Source of the DNA: Eurosta solidaginis
Lineage: Eukaryota; Arthropoda; Insecta; Diptera; Tephritidae
Direction: 5' to 3'
Assembly (NCBI RefSeq): GCF_040869045.1
Contig: NC_090319.1
Location: 50,440,779 to 50,504,778, forward strand
DNA: 64,000 bases
Translations under genes and position numbers: made by a program
Notes under the pieces: model-generated
Databases searched by the model: none
Told to the model about the DNA's origin: nothing
The model's input: the letters and a program-made list of their open reading frames with translations, nothing else
In this document: positions 46,145 to 59,766 of the stretch, piece by piece
Position numbering within the stretch: the stretch's first letter is position 1
Layout: every line of letters begins with the position of its first letter

Positions 46145-46468
46145 GCCGCCGCTGTGGTGTGGTGGTAGGGTGCTCCGCCTATCACAACGAGGATCCTGGG
46201 TTCAACTCGCGGGCAAAGTAACATCAAAAATTTAGATAAAAAAGATTTCAAGCGGGGTCGCCCCTCGGAAGTGATTCGTCAGACACTCAAGGTGTTTTTC
46301 TGCCATGATAAGTTTCTCAATGAAAATGCCTTGCAGGTGCCGCTCGGAGTCGGCATAAAACATGTAGGTCCCGTCCCGCCAATTTGTAGGAAACATTAAA
46401 AAAGCACTACGCAAGTTGAAAGAGAAGCTCGGCCTAAAATCACCTCGGAGGTAATAGCGCCTTTCATA
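46145..46468 (+). mobile_element. tRNA-headed SINE, complete copy (copy 2)
   Basis: Same as 8641-8965, with small differences near the internal A/T stretch. Confidence 0.75.
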
Positions 46469-47049
46469 TATTAATTTAATTGTTTATTTATATACAATAA
46501 TGGAAAAAAAATAGGGGCAAGTTATTGCGAAATACGCAGCGCTTCAATATCTCTTTTGGAATAGTGCACCCTATAAAGATAGCATTCTAAGGTTGTTCTT
46601 TTGCGAAAAAGTGAACCAGTAGAAGTTTGCCTTGGAAAAGATAATAGGGACAAAACTTGTTTATTGATATTTTTGCATTATAAATGGTAAAAACTTAGTT
46701 GTTGAAACTTCTTATAAACTTTTGTTTTAAATGTAAATAAGTATAAACTTTATTTATTTTAATTATTGTATATACGTATTAAGAATATCGCTTTTATTTA
46801 TTTTAAGGACGTATATAGTCTGGCGGATAGCGTACAACTAACTTAAAGCCGTCCGCACACTTCTTAACTAAAAATGGGGTATGTTTTTTTGTATTTTCTT
46901 GAATATGCAAAGTTATGGAAACAGCACGGTAGGTAGGTATGTAGGTATAATGGCTGCGACCATGTTCGCCCAAGAAGCTAATGAAAAGCCGTTTTGATGC
47001 CATACAACTCGTCTGAACCTACTGAGTACTACATGAATATGTTTTACAA

Positions 47050-47275
47050 CCAACCTGAGTTGTTTATATAATCAAGAATGTTTGCGATACCTATTTCCGC
47101 TAATCTTCCTAGATCTTCCAAAAAAGGGCCCCCGAATGATCTTAAACGGGTTCTAGCCAGAGCCGAGCATTGCTCCACAGTCTCTTTTTCATCTATGTCC
47201 TTACAACTTCTGCAGTGGTCATTGTGCGGAATACCCATCTTCTCCGCATGCGTGCCTATAGCCCAGTGACCAGTT
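47050..47275 (-). pseudogene. LINE 3' coding tail, copy 2
   Basis: Reads ALGTHAEKMGIPHNDHCRSC, KETVEQCSALARTRLRSFGG and LDYINNSGWL in one frame, the usual cysteine knuckle and terminal segment of I/R1/jockey-type ORF2. Better preserved than 9560-9805. Confidence 0.65.
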
Positions 47276-47289
47276 CAGACCGCTATAAG

Positions 47290-49650
47290 TCTATGGGTGT
47301 CGGCCCTGGACCTCCCCAGCAGATACCTTGTTTTCCTTTCGTTGTAGTCCGGCCAAATGGCTATTGAAATCGCACAACCCGCGGTGCTCTTCCATTTTTG
47401 TCGGGCTTTCTTCACATAAAAACGACACGGTACATGTAAGAATCTTTATACAATGCAAATAAATAAACGCCAGTAATTTGGGTGGTGTAGGTCGTCTTTA
47501 ACCATATCTCCTTCGCAAACGTTCTGTTGGGGATGTTTCCACTTATATATCTTAATAAGTTCCTTCATCGTGAGTAAGATTTGTGGTACAGAACCTTCAA
47601 CCTTTGCGATTTTGTAGTCGGAGATAAGTTTTCGGCATTCGGTTATGGAAAGGATGCTAAAGGGGCTCCTGGAAGGAAGTACATTAGAGTGAGGGCTAAT
47701 AAATCACTTGGGTCCCGCTTCTATTCGAAAGAGGAGTGTTGTGAATTCTTCGACCGTAAGCCTTTGACTTCCTGCTACTTTGGTAAAATGTGTCTTGAAA
47801 ATGTCTTTCAGCGACATGTACAGCTGCTTCTTTGGTGTATATTGCGAGCACTTTTTGAATAGCTCCTTGATCACCAACAAATGTCTCTCCATTATCATAC
47901 ATTACTTTGTAGGGTAATCCGCGTCGAAGACCTCAGTTGTCTAACTTGTGCAATATTCGAGATGGACCATTTTAGTTGAAAAGCATAAAAATAAGCAAAC
48001 GTATGCCTTTGAGTAGAAAGCTCGCCACAAGGGGGACGTCCTCATCATAAATAGGCCAGTGAAGTAAACGCCGGATACGTAAAAGGACACCGAGTAAGTG
48101 ACATAGGGGCATAGCGGCCACTATTTGCGAACGCATTTGTTGCTTATATATCGTGCATATCTTGCAGTTGAATATGCATTTTTTTACTTTATGCTTGAGT
48201 CTGGAGATGCAGTATTACTTCTGTATCATGCAAATCATTAGTTGCTTTTCGCTATGGAGCAAATCTAACATCAGGGAGCAGAACTTCGAGTTGTCTGGGA
48301 TAATAATTGTACAGCGTTCTTTATAGCTCATATCAACATTAACTCATCTAGCATGGGATTTAGGGTCAGCAGTGAGCTTTTCTTGCTGATAGGGTTTAAT
48401 TCTTCTAACTGAGTGATTTCTGCTGGGAAATGATGGTGTTGCATTAACATTATGAGTTTCATTTTAGCGTCTTACCCGTGAGTGAGGGCTATCGAATTGG
48501 GAATCGGGTGGTTTTGAGTGTGTTGGATGGAAAGGCCTTAATGTGTTTTTCTCCGGAGGAGATGGATTGGAGGGGTGTATTTTGGCCAGAATGTGTTCGG
48601 CTGAGTTGAGGTATTGGAGTCCATTCCACCATAACGAGCAGTCAACTAAATTTTGTTGTTTGCGTCCTCGAGTTCCTAAATCGGCGGGGTTGTCATCGCT
48701 ATATACGTGGCGCCAAATTGCGTTGCTGATGTTCTGCAAAATTTGGGTAATCCTGTTTTCAATGTATGTCGGGGTTTTTCTAGCCAGGCCAACACAATGG
48801 AGGAACGTGACCAGAGTGTCAGATCATGTTGTGACAACTTCAATTAAATTTGAGATTGAGTTATTTATTTCGGCAATAACATGGCTCCGCAGATGCATGG
48901 CATCAGAGAAACCGTGGATTTGAATGCATTTATTAGGGGAAAATTGCATCCATTGAGGGATATTTACATTGCTAATAGCAGGGCGACTTTCGTGGAAGGT
49001 GTTACACTTGTAAAAGGATTTCGGTCTTACTTCTTCATCCCAGTCGGTTCCTTCTTACCAGAGCTATTGGAGAAGGAGTTTGGCTAAGATCATTATTAGT
49101 ACCATCCTACCGGGTCAAAAAGTTTCAATGCGGCTGTGAGTATTTGCCGTTTTGTATTTGACTTGAGTCGGGAATTGGGTTGTATGAGTACGAAAACGAG
49201 TCAGTTAATGCGTTTCATCATATTCCTAAGATTTTAGTAGTGTCATAGAATTTGAGAAATTCTGTATCTAGGGCATCATATTCTGGTATTTATTCCAGTC
49301 TTTTTGCTTGGTTTCCGGTTATTTTTTTAAGGAAATCCTGCTAATTTTAGAGCTTCGATAATTTCGGTCATTGAATCGAGAGTGAACTGTATATCGTGTC
49401 CGCCAGAGAGGACATCATCTACATACGTTTGTCGTTGTATGATATTAGGGCGAGTGTTTTTGATGATATGCCTCGTGTAATGTAGAGGAACAATTGCCAT
49501 GGGGAATAGGGTTGTTTCGCAGCTTCCAAGAAATATGCTGATACTGTGTTGGGAGTGAGATCCTGAGGTTTCTGCGTCGCTGTTTGATTCGCTGCTTGCC
49601 TTGGCGTAGATGGTTCTTCTTCACCTCTATGGTGCTGAGTTGGGGTTTAG
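47290..49650 (-). pseudogene. BEL/Pao pol remnant, copy 2 (no Helentron insertion)
   Basis: Order on the minus strand: protease-proximal segment near 49530; QTYVDDVLSGGHD near 49395-49427; RNase H region with NPADLGTRG (48464-48739; copy 1 reads GTPG); integrase N-terminal part near 48250-48460; integrase core VMYDNGETFVGDQ near 47880-47925; and a degenerate integrase C-terminal region (ILLTMKELIK, then GDMVKDDLHHPNYWR) near 47480-47580. Many frame changes. The site near 47981, where copy 1 carries a 3-kb insertion, is empty. Confidence 0.7.
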
Positions 49651-50200
49651 ATTCCGGGGCCTAGAGGCCGTCTTATGTACATATGTATGCATCTTTGTAA
49701 TAACTACTCTACAAAAATGCGATTAGTCTAGAATGAATCTAGGATGAGTCGCAAAGAAGTATGCGACTATAGCCAGTTCTTATCTCTTCATATGGGTTGG
49801 AGTGGTCTTATTTGTTTAAGCATGTCCTATGGAAAGACCAATTGTACCTGTTTATGCCTGAACGGGTAGTGTCGGAGTAGTCCTCTTTATACCCCTACGG
49901 GTACTGTCGGACAGATCCTTTTGGAATGTTCGACAGTTCTTCCTCTTTGTACTCCTTCGAGTACTGTCGGGCAGATCCCTTCTGTACTGTTTGACACTTC
50001 CTCTTTGTACCCCTATGGGAAGAGTCCAACAGGCCCATTTTGTATCCATACGGGTAGTGTCGCACATATTCTCCTCGTACCTCTACGGGCACTATAAGAC
50101 AAGTCTCTTTTGTTCGCCTATGGCTATTGTCGGACAAATCCTCTTTCTACCCGTACGGAAATCCTTACGGATTTTTTAATTTTTTAAACTCTAATAAAAT
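49651..50200. repeat. 35-bp minisatellite cassette, copy 9
   Basis: Near-identical to 14641-15190. Confidence 0.75.
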
Positions 50201-50376
50201 ATTCTTATTTTTTTCCGTATTCGTAGAATAATACAAACAAAACAAATATTAGGATAATAGAATATATGGTCCTTGTAGTTTAGGTTCGGTATAGATCTCC
50301 ACATTTTTGTTAAATAATGCACATGCAATCTTTTTATTTTATTCATTTTGGCAATCGTTTACCTTTTCTACATTTT

Positions 50377-53300
50377 TATACTCAGTTGAGCAGAGCTCAC
50401 AGAGTATATTAAGTTTGATTGGATAACGGTTGGTTGTACATATATAAAGGAATCGAGATAGATATAGACTTCCATATATCAAAATAATCAGGATCGAAAA
50501 AAAATTTGATTGAGCCATGTCCGTCCGTCCGTCCGTCCGTCCGTCCGTCCGTTAACACGATAACTTGAGTAAATTTTGAGGTATCTTGATGAAATTTGGT
50601 ATGTAGGTTCCTGAGCACTCATCTCAGATCGCTATTTAAAATGAACGATATCGGACTATAACCACGCCCACTTTTTCGATATCGCAAATTTCGAAAAAAC
50701 GAAAAAGTGCGATAACTCATTACAAAAGACAGATAAAGCGACGAAACTTGGTAGATGGGTTGACGCTATGACGCAGAATAGAAAATTAGTAAGATTTTGG
50801 ACAATGGGCGTGGCCCCGCCCACTTTTACAAGAAGGTAATTTAAAAGTTTTGCAAGCTGTAATTTGGCAGTCGTTGAAGATATCATGATGAAATTTGGCA
50901 GGAACGTTACTACTATTACTCTATATGTGCTAAATAAAAATTAGCAAAATTGGATTAAGAACACGCCCGCTTTTTAAAAAAAAAATTTTTTTAATTCAAA
51001 TTTTAACAAAAAATTTAATATCTTTACTGTATATAAGTAAATTAAGTCAAAATTCAACTCCAGTAATGATATGATGCAACAAAATACAAAAATAAAAGAA
51101 AATTTCAAAATGGGCGTGGCTCCGCCCATTTTCATTTAGTTTGTCTAGAATACTTTTATTGCCATAAGTCGAACAAAAATTTACCAATCCTTCTCAAATT
51201 TGGTAGGAGCATAGATTCTATGACGGTAACTGTTCTCTGTGAAAATGGGCGAAATCGGTGGAAGCCACGCCCAGTTTTTATACACAGTCCACCGTCTGTC
51301 CTTCCGCTCGGCCATTAACACAATAACTTGAGCAAAATCCGATATATCTTTACTAAGCTTAGCCCACGTACTTACCTGAGCTCACTTTTTCTTGGTATAA
51401 AAAATGGGCGAAATCTGGCCATAACCACGCCCACTTTATCGATATCGAAAATTACGAAAAATGAAAAAAATGCCATAATTCTATACCAAATACGAAAAAA
51501 GGGATGAAACATGGTAACTGGATTGGTTTGTTGACGCAAAATATAACTTTGGAAAAATCTTTGTAAAATGGGTGTGACACCTACCATATTAAGTAGAAGA
51601 AAATGAAAAAGTTCTACAAGGCGAAATCAACAGCCCTTGGAATCTTGGCAGGAATACTGTTAGTGGTATTGCATATATAAATAAATTAGCAGTACCCGAC
51701 AGATGATTTTCTGGATCACCTGGTCCACATTTTGGTGGATATCACGAGAACGCCTTCACATATACATCTAAGGGCCACTCGCTTTTAAAACCCTCATTAA
51801 TACCTTTAATTTGATATCCATATCGTACAAAAACATACCAGAGTCACCCCTGTCCCACCCTAATGGCGATATCTCGAAAAGGCGTCCACCTATAGAACTA
51901 ATGCCCCCTCTCTCTTAAAATGCTAGTAACACCTTTCGTTTGATACCCATATCGTACAAACATTCTAGAGTAACCCCTGGCCCACCCTAATGGCGATATC
52001 TCGAAAAGGCGTCCACCTATAGACCTAGTGTCCACTCCCTCTTAAAATGCTCAGTAACACCTTTCGTTTGATACCCATATCGTACAAACATTCTAGAGTC
52101 ACCCCTGGCCCACCCTAATGGCAATATCTCGAAAAGGCGTCCACCTATACACCTAATGCCCACTCCCTCTTAAAATGCTCAGTAACAGCTTTCGTTTGAT
52201 ACCCATATCGTACAAACATTCTAGAGTCACACCTGGCCCACCCTAATGGCGATATTTCGAAAAGGCATCCACCTATAGAACTAAGGATTACTCCCTTTTA
52301 AAATACTCATTACCACCTTTCATTTGATACCCATATCGTACAAACACATTCTAGAGTCACCCTGGCCCACCCTAATGGCGATATCTCGAAAAGGCGTCCA
52401 CCTATAGACCTAATGTCCACTCCCTCTTAAAATGCTCAGTAACACCTTTCGTTTGATACCCATATCCTACAAACATTCTAGAGTCACCCCTGGCCCACCC
52501 TAATGGCGATATCTCGAAAAGGCGTCCACCTATAGACCTAATGTACACTCCCTCTTAAAATGCTCAGTAACACCTTTCGTTTGATACCCATATCGTACAA
52601 ACATTCTAGAGTCACCCCTGTCCCACCCTAATCGCGATATCTCGAAAAGGCGTCCACCTATAGACCTAATGCCCACTCCCTCTTAAAATGCTCAGTAACA
52701 CCTTTCGTTTGATACCCATATCGTACAAACATTCTAGAGTCACACCTGGCCCACCCTAATGGCGATATCTCGAAAAGGCGTCCACCTATAGAACTAAGGA
52801 TTACTCCCTTTTAAAATACTCATTACCACCTTTCATTTGATACCCATATCGTACAAACACATTCTAGAGTCACCCTGGCCCACCCTAATGGCGATATCTC
52901 GAAAAGGCGTCCACCTATAGACCTAATGCCCACTCCCTCTTAAAATGCTCAGTAACACCTTTCGTTTGATACCCATACCGTACAAACATTCTAGAGTCAC
53001 CCTTGGTCCAGCTTTATGGCGACATCTCGAAAAGGCGTCCACCTATAGAACTAAGGATTACTCCCTTTTAAAATACTCATTACCACCTTTCATTTGATAC
53101 CCATATCGTACAGTCACCCTGACCCACCCTAATGGCTTTATCTCGAAAAGGCGTCCACCTATAGACCTAATGCCCACTCCCTCTTAAAATGCTCAGTAAC
53201 ACCTTTCGTTTGATACCCATATCGTACAAACATTCTAGAGTCACCCTTGGTCCACCTTTATGGCGATATCTCGAAAAGGCGTCCACCTATAGAACTAAGG

Positions 53301-53997
53301 ATTACTCCCTTTTAAAATACTCCTTACCACCTTTCATTTGATACCCATATCGTACAAACACATTCTAGAGTCACCCCTGGCCCACCCTAATGACGATATC
53401 TCGAAAAGGCGTCCACCTATAGACCTCATGCCCACTCCCTCTTAAAATGCTCAGTAACACCTTTCGTTTGATACCCATACCGTACAAACATTCTAGAGTC
53501 ACCCCTGGCCCACCCTAATGGCGATATCTCGAAAAGGCGTCCACCTATAGACCTAATGCCCACTCCCTCTTAAAATGCTCAGTAACACCTTTCATTTGAT
53601 TCCCATATCGTACAAACACATTCTAGAGACACCCCTGGTCCACCTTTATGGCGATATCTCGAAACGGCGTCCACCTATGGAACTAAGGATCACTCCTTTT
53701 CAAAATACTCATTAACAGCTTTCATTTGATACCCATATCGTACAAACGCATTCTAGAGTCACCCCTGGTCCATCTTTACGGCGATATCTCGAAAAGGCTT
53801 CCATCTATAGAACTATGGCCCACTCCCTCATAAAATACTCTTTAATGCCTTTCATTTGATACACATGTCATACAAACACATTCCAGGGTTTCCCTCGGTT
53901 CATTTTCCTACATGGTTATTTTCCCTTATGTTGTCACCATAGCTCTCAACTGAGTATGTAATGTTCGGTTACACACGAACTTAACCTTCCTTACTTG
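50377..53997 (-). mobile_element. Largest Helentron/DINE-like element (3.6 kb)
   Basis: Reverse orientation: terminal hairpin TTATACTCAGTTGAGCAGAG, TCCGTCCG microsatellite, conserved 'CACGCCCACTTTT' blocks, a long minisatellite (about 51770-53880), subterminal AGCTCTCAACTGAGTATG, hairpin GTTCGGTTACACACGAAC, and the CTTCCTTACTTG end. The empty site is the T-run near 15364. No protein encoded. Confidence 0.8.
51770..53880 (-). repeat. Long 130-bp minisatellite of two alternating unit types
   Basis: About sixteen units. Type 1 has CTCTTAAAATGCTCAGTAAC; type 2 has ATTACTCCCTTTTAAAATAC. Type 2 units occur near 52285, 52795, 53055 and 53300, and the first spacing is about 510 bp (four units). Blocks of units have been duplicated together. 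Confidence 0.75.
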
Positions 53998-54107
53998 TTT
54001 CTAGCTACTCCAATCCAATGTATGTATATCAATATTTAAGTACATTGTTGTAATGAATTAATTAAAACATTTTTGTATTTCAAAAAAAAAAATGGTTTAG
54101 CAATTTT

Positions 54108-54606
54108 TATACTCAGCTGAGCGGAGCTCCCAGAGTATATTAATTTTGTTCGCATAACGGTTGCCCGTAACGGCATACACTAATCGAGATAGATATATCA
54201 AAATGATCTGAACGAAAAAAGAAATTCATTTAGCCATGTCCGACCGTCCGTCCGTCTATCCGTGCACACGATAACTTGAGTAAATTCTGAGATATCTTAA
54301 TGAAATTTGGTATGTAAGTTACTGGGCACTCATCTCAGATCGCTATTTAAAATGGACAAAATCGGACTATAACCACGCCCACTTTTTCGATATCGAAAAT
54401 TTCTAAAACCGAAAAAGTGCTATAATTCATTAGCAAAGACGGATTTGGTAGGTGGGTTGATCTTACAACGCAGAATAGAAAACTAGAAACATTTTGGACA
54501 ATAGGCGTGGCACCGCTCACTTTTAAAAGAAGGAAATTTAAAAGTTTTGCTAGCTGTAATTTTGCAGCTGAGTAATGTTCGCATACACCCGAACTTAGCC
54601 TTCTTG
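54108..54606 (-). mobile_element. Short Helentron/DINE-like element (copy of 15483-15980)
   Basis: Same ends and length as its partner. Confidence 0.65.
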
Positions 54607-54779
54607 TTTATATTTAATTTAGCCAAAGGTTTTACATTTAAATATTTTTAGGATAACATGACCAATCTTTGCTGCATAATTAAAAGCTAGACTTGTTTAT
54701 AATATATATATATAAATGGGCGTTCAACCGACTTAGGGTAATTTTCCACTCCTAGTTGATTTATAATGACATCCTGCAA

Positions 54780-55210
54780 TTAAGACTTCATCGCTTCATT
54801 TAAAAAGTGTAGAACTTCTATATTAGTTGTAAATGTAAAAACATTCGGATAAAGGGAGTTCACACAACCCAGACTCCATGATGTCACCGCACTAAATTGT
54901 CCATCTACAACGCCCGGTGCCCCAGAATCTTCAACGCACACATCAGCTGTGTCATGAGCAGCACAAATCACTGATTGTGGCAAAGTTATTCCTGCTACAC
55001 TGTAAAGATTCACACATTCACTATATAGTAATGAATCCATGACAGTAGATTTGAGTATATTCGAAGTTGTTATAATGTATTTATACCAAATAAGGACTAT
55101 CCTTTATATTCCAGTAACGGCCGCCTATTATGCGATATTCCGAATTCGTAGAAGTCAAAAAGCAGCTAAGCATGACCAACCCGAGTGCGGAATACTTGCA
55201 AAAATTCATT
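54780..55210 (-). pseudogene. Truncated serine protease homolog relic A4
   Basis: Same fusion as A1-A3 (signal peptide, RIIGG, SPYLV stop, then ILKSTVMDSLLYSECVNLYS). The C-terminal part is in frame to its end here: VCVEDSGAPGVVDGQFSAVT, GCVNSLYPNVF, FLNEAMKS. It lacks the frameshift after GVVD seen in A1-A3. Confidence 0.7.
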
Positions 55211-55757
55211 TTAGTTTAAGACTATTTCCACCGCCTTTTAGGTATAAAGGACACCAAGACCAATTTTGTGGATGCTGTTTATACATAATTGGGTTGTGTG
55301 ACTGCAAAATAAGCAAACACGTTTCCTTCTAGATTCCAGGAATTTGAACAATAAAAACACTTTCTCATTTGAATTAAAGCCATAGAATGGAAATTTTTTT
55401 TTAGTTTGATTGAGTTGGGCCAAATATTTACTTAGTTATTTAATCAACCCATTTAACGTTGAGTAGATTTTTGGTTAGAAGTGCCTAATTAAAATTTCAA
55501 TGCCCTTAATGCTGAAAAATATTTACACAGCTTTTTAAAATGATATTTCTATAGAAATTTGTCATTATATTAGCTTTATATTTTTATGAAAAGAACAAAG
55601 TGTACACTTAATTACCCTACAAAAAATTCGACTAGACTAGAATGAATTCAGGATGAGTTGCAAAGGAATATGCGACTTCAGCCAGTTCTGATCTTTTTAT
55701 ATGGGTTGGAGTAATCGCTTTTGTTTGAGTATGTCCTATGGAGAGACAAATTGTACC

Positions 55758-56033
55758 TGTTCATACCTGAACGGACAGTATCGGACTGGTCCTCTTTATA
55801 CCCCTACGGGTACTGTCCGACTGATCCTTTTTGTACTGTTCGAAACTTCCTATTTGTTCCCCTTTGGGTACTGTTCGACACGCCCTCTTTGTACCCCTGC
55901 GGGTACTGTCAGACAGATTCTCTTGGCCCGCATATGGGTACTGTCGGACAAGTCCTCTTTTACTCGTACGGGAATTCTTACGGATTTTATAATTTTTTAA
56001 AATTTAAAACAATATTCTATTTATATTCAGCCC
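55758..56033. repeat. 35-bp minisatellite cassette, copy 10
   Basis: Near-identical to 17190-17460. The leader here is single, not doubled. Confidence 0.75.
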
Positions 56034-56696
56034 AATTCTAAATATTTCCTCGGAATTTTGTTCTCGGGGATTTTTTTATTCCCTTGTAAAAATTCTTCCA
56101 ATTCTTTTCTACTAGGGAGAACAATAATTGGGGAATAGGAATTTCGAATATTCGAAGTCAGCTGTTTTGTCAATTGAAATTTCGTTGTGCATTTCTTATT
56201 TTGTTTAAAATTTGAAAAGTTTAATTATTGTTGCAAATTTGTTTGAAATTAAGAAATAAAATATAAACAATGCACAGTATCACATTTCGTGTGGTATTCA
56301 CTGAAATGAGTAATGAATTGGTGCCACAGCAACATCAACAGAGGAGCATAAGAAGAAAAAGACGGTGGGATAACACAAATCCGCCGGAGTTGCCTTCTTC
56401 CATTCAGCAAACCAATTTTCTGGCGGCCAAGTTGAGTTGAATTTGTCTTTCGTCATATGCCAAAATCTATTTAAGCCTTCTTAAAATATCCTTGCGCAAT
56501 TTCTGGATGGCTGCATCAAATATACCAAGAGCTCTTGCGTTGCTTATGACATACTTTTCGACTCAAAATAAAGAATATTGTGGTAGAATGTACATATTTT
56601 AGCACAGATTTGTACAAATAAGTGTTATTTCTTAAAAGAACCAATTTCCTTTAACTATTTTGATGCATTCCCTTTAATTTAAAGAATAAATAAAAA
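56034..56696. repeat. Dispersed block with short ORF remnant, copy A4
   Basis: Same as 17461-18129. The short frame from about 56270 is open through RRKRRWDN to LAAKLS. Confidence 0.35.
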
Positions 56697-57402
56697 TGTA
56701 AGGCGCGCTAACCTCCGAGGAGATCTAACGCCAAGCTTCTCTTCCAATTTGCGTCGTGCTCCTCTTTTTTCCTACAAATTGGCGAGATGGGACCTACTTG
56801 TTTAATGCCGACTCCGAACGGCATCTGCAAGGCAGATGAGTTTTCACTGAGAGCTTTTCATGGCGGAAATACACTCGGAGTGCTTGCCAAACACTGCCGA
56901 GGGGCGACCCCGCTTAGAAAAAGTTTCTTCTAATTTTATGGCTAGACGTTTAAATGGATCGATTTCAAGCCCATTTCTTTTGAACGAAGTAAACTTGAAT
57001 GTTCCATTATATTTATACTTTTAATCTATTGTATTTTGTGAATCTATATTTCTCAGCTGATGAGTTTCTCTGTAGCTGAGCGGTTTTAGATCTCGGCGCT
57101 TAAGAAGCCACTGCCTCTCAAAGACTCGGTAACAAAAAAATTATAAATAACACATAAATAAGAATTAGGATACAAAAAAAACAAAAAAGAAAGACAAAAA
57201 AAAGTATGTATGAATTAAAACAAAACAAAAACAGAATTAGCCTGGTTTCATCGGGCCACTTGGGGGCAGTGCGCTGCCACAACGTCCGAGACAAAAAAAA
57301 AACTTGTTTCTAAAGTTTTTGATGTTGCTTTTTCCGGGGCGTGAACCCAGGATCTTCGGTGTGGTAGACGGAGTACGCTACCATCACACCACGGCGGCCG
57401 CC
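56697..57402 (-). mobile_element. SINE split by LINE tail, copy A4, with deletion
   Basis: SINE body, LINE tail and SINE head as in A1 and A2, but about 160 bp of the LINE coding tail is missing after GAATGTTCCA, joining it to TTATATTTATAC near 57007. Confidence 0.7.
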
Positions 57403-57644
57403 TTTAATTTGTCAACTGAAAAAACTCTTAAGAAATGGAATCTCCCTCTCACTCACATTTATAATACCTACTTTTTTCCCATAACCGGTTTCCGATTTTT
57501 CGAACATTGTTCAGAATAGGAGGAAAGGGAGAAGTGAAAAAACTCACAAGGTATTTTTTTTTAGAATACGAGGAATGGGAGAAGCGTTCAACCGACATAG
57601 GGTGATTTTCCACTCAGTAGTGGATTTATAAAGGCAGCCTGCAA

Positions 57645-57893
57645 TTAAGACCTCATCGCTTCATTTAAAAAGGTTAGAACTTCTGTATTAGTTGTAACTG
57701 TAGAAACCGGCGGATAAAGTGAGTTCACACAACCCAGATTATATGATGCCACCGCACTAAATTGTCCATCCACAACGCCCGGTGCCCCAGGATTCCAGTA
57801 ACTGCCGTATATTATGCGTTATTCCGAATTCGTAGAAGTCAAAAAGCAGTTAAGCATGACAAACCCAAGTGCGGAATAATTGCGAAAATTCAT
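57645..57893 (-). pseudogene. Mini serine protease homolog relic B4
   Basis: Same fusion and same stop after the signal peptide as B1 (TCGGAATAACGC). It is closer to B1 than to B2. Confidence 0.65.
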
Positions 57894-58415
57894 GTTAGTT
57901 TAAGACTATTTCCACCGCCTTTTAGGTATAAAGGACACCAAGATCAATTTTGTGGACGCTGTTTATACATAATTGGGTTGTGTGAATGAAAAATAAGCAA
58001 AAACGTTTCCTTCTAGATTCCATGAATTTGAACAATAAAAATACTTCCTCATTTGAATTAAAGCTATATAGAATGGAAAGTTTTATTTTTTTTTCACTCA
58101 ACCCATTTAACCTTGAGTCGATTTTTGGTTAGAAGTGCCTGATTAAAATTTCAATGCCCTTAATGATGAAAAATATTTACACAGCTTTTTAAAATGATAT
58201 TTCTATAGAAATTTCTCATTATATTAGCTTTATATTTTTATGAAAAGAACAAAGCGTACACTTAACTACCCTGCAAAAAATTCGAATAGTCTAGGATGAA
58301 TTCGGGATGAGTCGCAAAGGAATATCCGACTATAGCCAGTTCTGAGCTCTTTATATGGGTTGGACTGATCCTTTTTGTTTGAGCATGTCCTATGGAGAGA
58401 CCAATTGTACCTGTT

Positions 58416-58680
58416 CATACCTGAACGGGTACAGTCGGACTGGTCCTCTTTATACCCCTACGGGAACTGTCGGACAGATCCTTTTGTACTGTTCGATATT
58501 TCCTCTTTGTTCCCTTTTGGGTACTGTTCAACGCGTCCTCTTTGTACCCCTGCGGGTATTATCAGACAGATTCCCTTTGCTCGCCTATGGTTACTGTCGG
58601 ACAAGTCCTCTTTTACTCGTACGAGAATTCTTACGGATTTTATAATTTTTTAAAATTTAATACAATATTCTAATTTTTTT
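58416..58680. repeat. 35-bp minisatellite cassette, copy 11
   Basis: B-type array, most like copy 6 (shared GGTACAGTCGGACTGG variant). Confidence 0.75.
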
Positions 58681-59213
58681 ATACTAAGCTGAGCAGAGCT
58701 CACAGAGTATATTAATTTTGTTCGCATAACGGTACCCCGTAACGACATAAACTAATCGAGATAGATATAGACTTCTATATATCAAAATGATCTGGGCGAA
58801 AAAAGAAATTCTTTTAGCCATGTCCGTCCGTCCGTCAGTCCGTCTGTAAATGAACCCAAGAACTTGAGTAAATTTTGAGGTCTCTTAATGAAATTTGGTA
58901 TGTAAGTTCCTGGGCACTCATCTCAGATCGCTAGTTAAAAGGAACGAAATCGGACTATAACCACGCCCACTTTTTCGATATCGAAAACTTCGAAAAACCG
59001 AAAAAGTGCGATAATTCATTACCAAAGACGGATAAAGCGATGAAACTTGGTAGGTGGGTTGACCTTATGATGCAGAATAGAAAATTAGTATAATTTTGGA
59101 CAATGGGCGTGGCACCGCCCACTTTCAAAAGAAGGTAATTTAAAAGTTTTGCAAACTTTAATTTGGCAGCTGAGTACGTAATGTTCGGTTACATCCGAAC
59201 TTAGCCTTCTCTT
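58681..59213 (-). mobile_element. Short Helentron/DINE-like element, unit B4
   Basis: Same element and position as 20275-20806. Confidence 0.65.
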
Positions 59214-59766
59214 ATTTCTTTATGTTTAATTTAGCCAAAGGTTTAACATTTTAATATTTTTAGAATAGTTTGACCAATCTTTGCTGCACAATTAAATGCT
59301 AGAATGGTCTAACAATTACATACTTATTTGAATTCATATTCTTGGATAGCAATAAATGAAAGCATTGATCAGTTCTGCTCAACATTTTTTATATGGAATG
59401 GATGTACGAATCACAATACATGTACAAAATTGTATGTGCACTGAAACTTTTTTTGTTTTTAAAAAAATATATTTAAAAAATTTTAATTGTTTGAGGTCGG
59501 AAAAAGTTGAATATTTGGTTTCATGTTACAAAATTTTTTCTACGAATTTCAATCAAGTGAGAGGGTGCAAAATTAAGCTCAGTAAATAATAAATTATAAA
59601 TCAAGTTTTTGAAGGCCTTAAAATTTACCAATCTGTGTAAAACATACTTTTTGGGTGTCCTCTTCGAAAGAGTGAATTGTATGTGAAATATTATATTCAC
59701 AAACATAAAAATAAAACTTTCAACTTTTGTGTTGAAAAATTGAAGACGGCAAAAGAAGTTAAAGAA

